From: Chloroflexota bacterium
GTDB taxonomy: Bacteria > Chloroflexota > Limnocylindria > Limnocylindrales > CSP1-4
Length of the DNA: 6,761 nt
Reading direction: 5' to 3'
NCBI GenBank assembly: GCA_013694835.1
Contig: JACDBP010000238.1
Location: 1-6,761 of the forward strand
A program made the translations under genes and the position numbers. The first letter of the stretch is position 1; each line of letters starts with the position of its first letter. This document shows, piece by piece, positions 5,853 through 6,761 of this stretch. Below the pieces are notes generated by a model. It was not told the DNA's origin and ran no database searches. It saw only the letters and a program-made list of their open reading frames with translations.

Positions 5853-5862
5853 TCGTGCACGA
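5853..5862. promoter_or_regulatory. Palindrome TCGTGCACGA, possible operator
   Basis: This perfect 10-bp palindrome lies in the divergent promoter region, about 28 bp upstream of the transporter -35 and 38-47 bp upstream of the nitrilase-family start. Its core CGTGCACG is also the core of the 12-bp palindrome before dppB. Scanning by eye, I found no third copy. It may bind a regulator of one or both units; this is inference. Confidence 0.4.
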
Positions 5863-5865
5863 GCG

Positions 5866-5893
5866 CCGACGCCGCCGGCCGACTCGCTATGCT
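5866..5893 (+). promoter_or_regulatory. Candidate leaderless promoter of the nitrilase-family gene
   Basis: TATGCT (5888-5893) fits the TANNNT -10 pattern and ends 6 bp before the GTG at 5900, so transcription would begin at or next to the start codon. A weak -35, CCGACG, lies 16 bp upstream (5866-5871). No Shine-Dalgarno is visible before the GTG, which agrees with a leaderless mRNA, a common arrangement in several high-GC phyla. Confidence 0.55.
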
Positions 5894-5899
5894 CGATCC

Positions 5900-6761
5900 G
5901 TGACGCCGCTCCGGATCGCCCTGGCCCAGATCGCCCCCCGGCTGGGGCTGCTCGACGCGAACCTCGCGACCCACCACGAGCTCATCGAGCGAGCGCGCGG
6001 CGCCGGCGCCGGCCTCGTGGTCTTCCCGGAGCTGGGGCTCACCGGCTACCAGCTCCAGGACCTCGCGGCCGAGGTGGCGATGCGCCTCGACGATGCGCGC
6101 CTCGCGAAGCTCGCCGGGGCCACGCGCGGGCTGTGCGCGGTCGTCTCGTTCGTCGAGGAATCGGGCGACCACCGGCTGTTCATCTCGGCGGCGCTCATCG
6201 AGGACGGCGAGGTCCGCCACGTCCATCGGAAGGTCCACCTGCCCACCTACGGCATGTTCGACGAGCGCCGGTTCTTCGCCGCGGGCGACGTGCTTCGGGC
6301 GGTGCCGTCCCGGCTGGGCGCGGGGATCGGCCTCGCGGTGTGCGAGGACTTCTGGCACCTCGCGGTGCCCCAGCTCCTGGCCCTCGACGGAGCGCAGATC
6401 CTGGTCAACGTGTCGTCGTCGCCAGGACGCGACCTGGCGGCAACCAACGAGGTCGGCCTCGGCACCGCGAGCTCGTGGTGGACCCTGATGCGCGCGTACG
6501 CCCAGCTCACGACGTCGTTCGTCGTGTTCTGCAACCGGGTGGGCGTGGACGAGTCGATCTCGTTCTGGGGCGGTTCCGAGGTCGTGGGCCCCACCGGCGA
6601 GACGCTCTTCCGGGCGCCGCTCTTCGACGAGGGGATGTTCACCGTCGACGTCAACCTCGGTGACGTGCGGCGCGAGCGGATCGCGGTGCCGCTCCTGCGT
6701 GACGAGCGGCCGGAGCTCCAGCTGCGCGAGCTGGCCAGGATCGTTGCCGAGCGGGCCGGGA
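5900..6761 (+). CDS. Nitrilase-superfamily carbon-nitrogen hydrolase, 3' end beyond window
   Basis: The 287 visible codons form a near-complete nitrilase-type amidohydrolase, a cytoplasmic enzyme family that cleaves non-peptide C-N bonds. All three catalytic residues are present: Glu44 in VFPELGLTGY, Lys111 in HRKVHLP and Cys148 in AVCEDFWH. The sequence PTYGMFDERRFF after the Lys motif and CEDFWH resemble the glutaminase domain of glutamine-dependent NAD synthetase and the stand-alone nitrilases often encoded beside nadE. The closing ERIAVPLLRDERPEL segment looks like the C-terminal tail, so the stop should be close, unless a synthetase domain follows beyond the edge. The GTG at 5900 is chosen because MTPLRIALAQIAP is the normal first strand of the fold and a -10 lies 6 bp upstream. 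Divergent from the transporter. The substrate is not determinable; an amide or glutamine role is only a family-based guess. Confidence 0.93.
   Translation, partial: MTPLRIALAQIAPRLGLLDANLATHHELIERARGAGAGLVVFPELGLTGYQLQDLAAEVAMRLDDARLAKLAGATRGLCAVVSFVEESGDHRLFISAALIEDGEVRHVHRKVHLPTYGMFDERRFFAAGDVLRAVPSRLGAGIGLAVCEDFWHLAVPQLLALDGAQILVNVSSSPGRDLAATNEVGLGTASSWWTLMRAYAQLTTSFVVFCNRVGVDESISFWGGSEVVGPTGETLFRAPLFDEGMFTVDVNLGDVRRERIAVPLLRDERPELQLRELARIVAERAG

Noticed and set aside
5683..5899. tRNA, CRISPR repeats or mobile-element ends in the divergent gap
   Set aside because: No cloverleaf-like pattern, regularly spaced repeats or transposase-type terminal repeats were seen; only short palindromes and promoter-like motifs.
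5822..6358. 178-codon minus-strand frame
   Set aside because: Antisense to the nitrilase-family gene, whose Glu-Lys-Cys triad is intact.

Overview
The window is a high-GC stretch of bacterial chromosome holding almost all of a five-gene dipeptide/oligopeptide ABC transporter operon on the minus strand, and the start of a divergent nitrilase-family gene on the plus strand. High GC, GTG starts, a probable leaderless plus-strand gene, a lipobox-anchored binding protein with an Ala/Ser/Pro linker and Cys-rich exported proteins suggest a Chloroflexota or Actinomycetota-like organism. This is inference, and the window has no rRNA or other marker to settle it.

Layout: nt 1-571 (minus) is a DppF-type ATPase cut by the window edge. 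Nt 577-1788 (minus) is a DppD-type ATPase, 1796-2746 (minus) a DppC-type permease, 2743-3819 (minus) a DppB-type permease and 3910-5682 (minus) a lipoprotein substrate-binding protein. The four membrane and ATPase genes are nearly gapless (two 4-base GTGA overlaps and one 7-base gap). A 90-bp gap with a strong hairpin separates the binding-protein gene from them. Nt 5683-5899 is a divergent promoter region. Nt 5900-6761 (plus) encodes a carbon-nitrogen hydrolase that runs off the right edge.

The parts form one machine. The lipoprotein captures a peptide-like ligand outside the membrane, DppB and DppC form the channel, and DppD and DppF hydrolyse ATP. The true substrate cannot be read from sequence.

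The main surprise is the binding protein. Its family-5 (DppA/OppA) fold is in permuted order: the segment that is N-terminal in E. coli DppA sits at the C-terminus, and the protein begins (after signal and linker) with what is normally the segment following it. This looks like a natural circular permutation. Secondary oddities are a Gln-to-Leu change in the Q-loop of the DppF-like ATPase, loss of one of four cluster-type cysteines in the DppD-like ATPase, and an 8-bp palindromic core (CGTGCACG) found twice, both times in noncoding DNA of this operon.
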